Of a stretch of DNA of 7,213 nucleotides, positions 5,420 to 7,213 are shown in pieces. The DNA is from JACPLA01 sp035291905 (lineage in GTDB: Bacteria > Bacteroidota > Ignavibacteria > UBA10030): positions 1 to 7,213 of the forward strand of contig DATDRF010000013.1 in NCBI GenBank assembly GCA_035291905.1, read 5' to 3'. The notes beneath the pieces are model-generated. The model was not told the DNA's origin. It was given only the letters and a program-made list of their open reading frames with translations, and searched no databases. Made by a program: the position numbers and the translations under genes. The stretch's first letter is position 1; every line of letters starts with the position of its first letter.

Positions 5420-7213
5420 ATGAAATCACTCTTCCATACCGCCCTTTGTCTCGCAATCGGCTGCATGTTGGTGCGGGCACAGGAAAAAGAGATTCTCAAC
5501 GTTCGGCACGAGGCCCCCGCTACGCTGCACGTTGAGTTCTCTCCCAGGTTCGTCCGGAGCGAGGTTCGGGCCGGAGACGGTTCATCGTATTCATCGTTCG
5601 GCTTCTATGGGGCTCAGACCCCCAGAGGGACCCCGGGGTCACCAATGATCCCGTATCGGGCCATCCCAGTCCCCCTTTCCGGAAAAGTGAAGGGCATACG
5701 CGTTGTTGAGACCTCCTCGAGAATCATTGATTCCGTTTTGTTCATCCCTTATCCCAGACTCGAGGCAGACAAGGAATTCGGAGCCGTAAGTGTTTTCGAA
5801 AGAGATGGACGTTATAGACAGGGGGGAAGTCTCCCGTTGGCAGAAGTTGTCGACTTCTCGGGAAGCGAGGGAGTATTGCTTCTTCGTCCGGTGGTGCCGG
5901 GACCGGGCGGCACGGTGATCCTCTATGACAGGATTGTTGTTTCGATAGAGTCTGAAAACGACAACCGCGTTCCTGTCTTCTCGAAAAGTTCGGTGAAAAA
6001 GGCGGCATCGAATCCCCTGGGAAGCGGGATATGGTACAAGATGGCCGTGCAGGAAACCGGTATCTACCGTCTGGACAATGCGTTTCTGGTCAGATCGGGA
6101 ATCTCGCCTTCTTCATTAGGGCCTCTTTCATCAATCCGCATCTTTGGAAACGGCGGGGAGATGCTTCCGGAGGATCTCACGCTCCCGCGCGCCGACGCTC
6201 TCAGGGAAATCCCGCGTCGTGTTGTTGACAAGAATGGAAATGGGACGTTTGATGTTGAAGATTATGTCATCTTCTTCGGCCGCGCTCCCAAAGGGTGGAA
6301 ATACAATCCCGCTACAGAGGGTTTCTCACATTGGATCAATTACTACACTGATGCAAACCAATATTTCCTGACATTCGACGGGATTGACGGAATGGAGATG
6401 GATTCCGTTGTGTCAGTTCCCGCAGCCAGTCCCTTTCAACCGGAGGACTTCCAGGGGTTGCTCTTTGTTGAGGAAGAGAGGAACAACCTTTTGGGTTCCG
6501 GGCGCCAGTGGCATGGACAGCTCTTTGATGCAGAGACCAGAACCGTTGTCTACACGAACTTTCTTCCCGGCTATGTTTCGACCAAACCTGTCGCCTATCT
6601 GGTTTCAGTGCTCGCCCGGTCCTCGCTTTCGGGCAGCTTCCTGTTCGAGGAAAGTGGCCAAAATCTCGGGTCGGTCTTCACCGGTGGGATTGATGTTACG
6701 TCGATCGAGAACAACTATGCATACAGGGCGACAGATACTTTCTCCAGGGTAGGACCGTTGACGGATGATCGCAGTGTCGTTCGCTTGACGTTCAACAATT
6801 CAGGTTCCGGTGCCCGAGGGTGGCTCGACTGGCTGGAAATCCATTACCGGCGGCAGTTCAAGGCGGTGAATGACCTTCTCCTTTTCACATCGCCTGATAC
6901 AAACGCGGTGGTCCGCTATGCGCTGAGCGGTCTCTCCTCGCAGGACGTCGGCATTTTTGACGTGACCGACGACGGCAATGTGAAGAGGATTACCGGAGCG
7001 ACCTTCAATCAACAGGATCCTGGACAATGCTCGTTCGACATGCCTGACACTTCAGGAAGGGTCCGCGAATTTGCCGTTGTGGGTCCCAACGGTTACAAAA
7101 CTCCGTCCAATGCAGTGCGGATCGGGAACAGCGATCTCCACGGGATAACGTCGGGCGCGGAGATGGTGATTGTTTCGCCTCCGGAGTTTCTTGACGAGGC
7201 GGAACGGCTGGCG
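5420..7213 (+). CDS. porU: Type IX secretion system sortase PorU, N-terminal part (runs off right edge)
   Basis: The frame is open for 598 codons to the window edge. PorU is the gingipain-family (peptidase C25) sortase at the cell surface. It cleaves the C-terminal signal from type IX cargo and works with PorV, PorQ and PorZ. A signal peptide covers residues 1-20 (VRA-Q cleavage). The N-terminal region matches the family: WYKMAVQETGIYRLD (GIYRLD at 214-219), SIRIFGNGGEMLPED shortly after, an EF-hand-like loop from Asp270 (DKNGNG, then FDVEDYVIFFG), and GWLDWLEIHYRR. The final residues, GAEMVIVSPPEFLDEAERLA (579-598), are the first strand of the C25 caspase-like domain. The catalytic His and Cys lie beyond the edge, so activity cannot be judged. 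Full-length relatives usually exceed 1,100 residues. The ATG at 5420 gives a clean signal peptide but has no Shine-Dalgarno; it follows a terminator by 6 nt. A plain C25 surface protease is the main alternative, but the N-terminal domains favour PorU. Confidence 0.9.
   Translation, partial: MKSLFHTALCLAIGCMLVRAQEKEILNVRHEAPATLHVEFSPRFVRSEVRAGDGSSYSSFGFYGAQTPRGTPGSPMIPYRAIPVPLSGKVKGIRVVETSSRIIDSVLFIPYPRLEADKEFGAVSVFERDGRYRQGGSLPLAEVVDFSGSEGVLLLRPVVPGPGGTVILYDRIVVSIESENDNRVPVFSKSSVKKAASNPLGSGIWYKMAVQETGIYRLDNAFLVRSGISPSSLGPLSSIRIFGNGGEMLPEDLTLPRADALREIPRRVVDKNGNGTFDVEDYVIFFGRAPKGWKYNPATEGFSHWINYYTDANQYFLTFDGIDGMEMDSVVSVPAASPFQPEDFQGLLFVEEERNNLLGSGRQWHGQLFDAETRTVVYTNFLPGYVSTKPVAYLVSVLARSSLSGSFLFEESGQNLGSVFTGGIDVTSIENNYAYRATDTFSRVGPLTDDRSVVRLTFNNSGSGARGWLDWLEIHYRRQFKAVNDLLLFTSPDTNAVVRYALSGLSSQDVGIFDVTDDGNVKRITGATFNQQDPGQCSFDMPDTSGRVREFAVVGPNGYKTPSNAVRIGNSDLHGITSGAEMVIVSPPEFLDEAERLA

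Noticed and set aside
5456..5467. Possible lipobox (AIG-C15) in the PorU signal peptide
   Set aside because: The -3 residue is Ala rather than Leu/Val/Ile and a good signal peptidase I site follows at 20/21. PorU is known to be held by PorV rather than by a lipid anchor.
5742..6008. 88-codon minus-strand open frame inside porU
   Set aside because: It is a shadow of the porU reading frame with low-complexity, Pro/Arg-rich sequence and no start signals.

Overview
The window looks like chromosome from a member of the Bacteroidota/Chlorobiota/Ignavibacteriota group (FCB superphylum). Four things point there. The rightmost gene is a type IX secretion sortase, PorU. The lipoprotein next to glgA resembles the DUF4270 lipoproteins found beside glgA in Bacteroidota. 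The outer-membrane protein opens with the 'YSRYGIGD' signature of a Bacteroidota FadL-like family. Both promoters that can be read fit the Bacteroidota sigma-A consensus (TTG, about 20 nt, TAnnTTTG). Base composition is roughly balanced. A family- or genus-level assignment is not possible from this window.

Left part (1-5101, minus strand): five tightly packed genes that look like one operon, read right to left: glgA (glycogen synthase), gmhB (heptose-bisphosphate phosphatase, HAD family), a DUF4270/DNRLRE-like lipoprotein, a FadL-like outer-membrane beta-barrel protein, and a TPR protein cut by the left edge. Junctions are +4, -8, +7 and about +26 nt (or +5 if the TPR protein uses its upstream ATG), so translational coupling is likely. 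The first two genes are cytoplasmic sugar enzymes and the last three are envelope proteins.

Middle (5102-5419): a divergent intergenic region with two Bacteroidota-type promoters, one firing left into glgA and one firing right. The rightward one should produce a leader RNA of about 150 nt that can fold extensively and ends in a very strong intrinsic terminator whose T-run stops 6 nt before the porU start codon. A competing antiterminator pairing is visible. This is the most interesting part of the window: a candidate attenuator or riboswitch controlling porU, or a free-standing small RNA. I recognise no known riboswitch class in it.

Right part (5420-7213, plus strand): the N-terminal 598 codons of porU, the gingipain-family (C25) sortase that removes C-terminal sorting signals from type IX cargo at the cell surface. 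The gene runs off the right edge before its catalytic residues. There are no RNA genes of known class, mobile elements, CRISPR arrays or large repeats.
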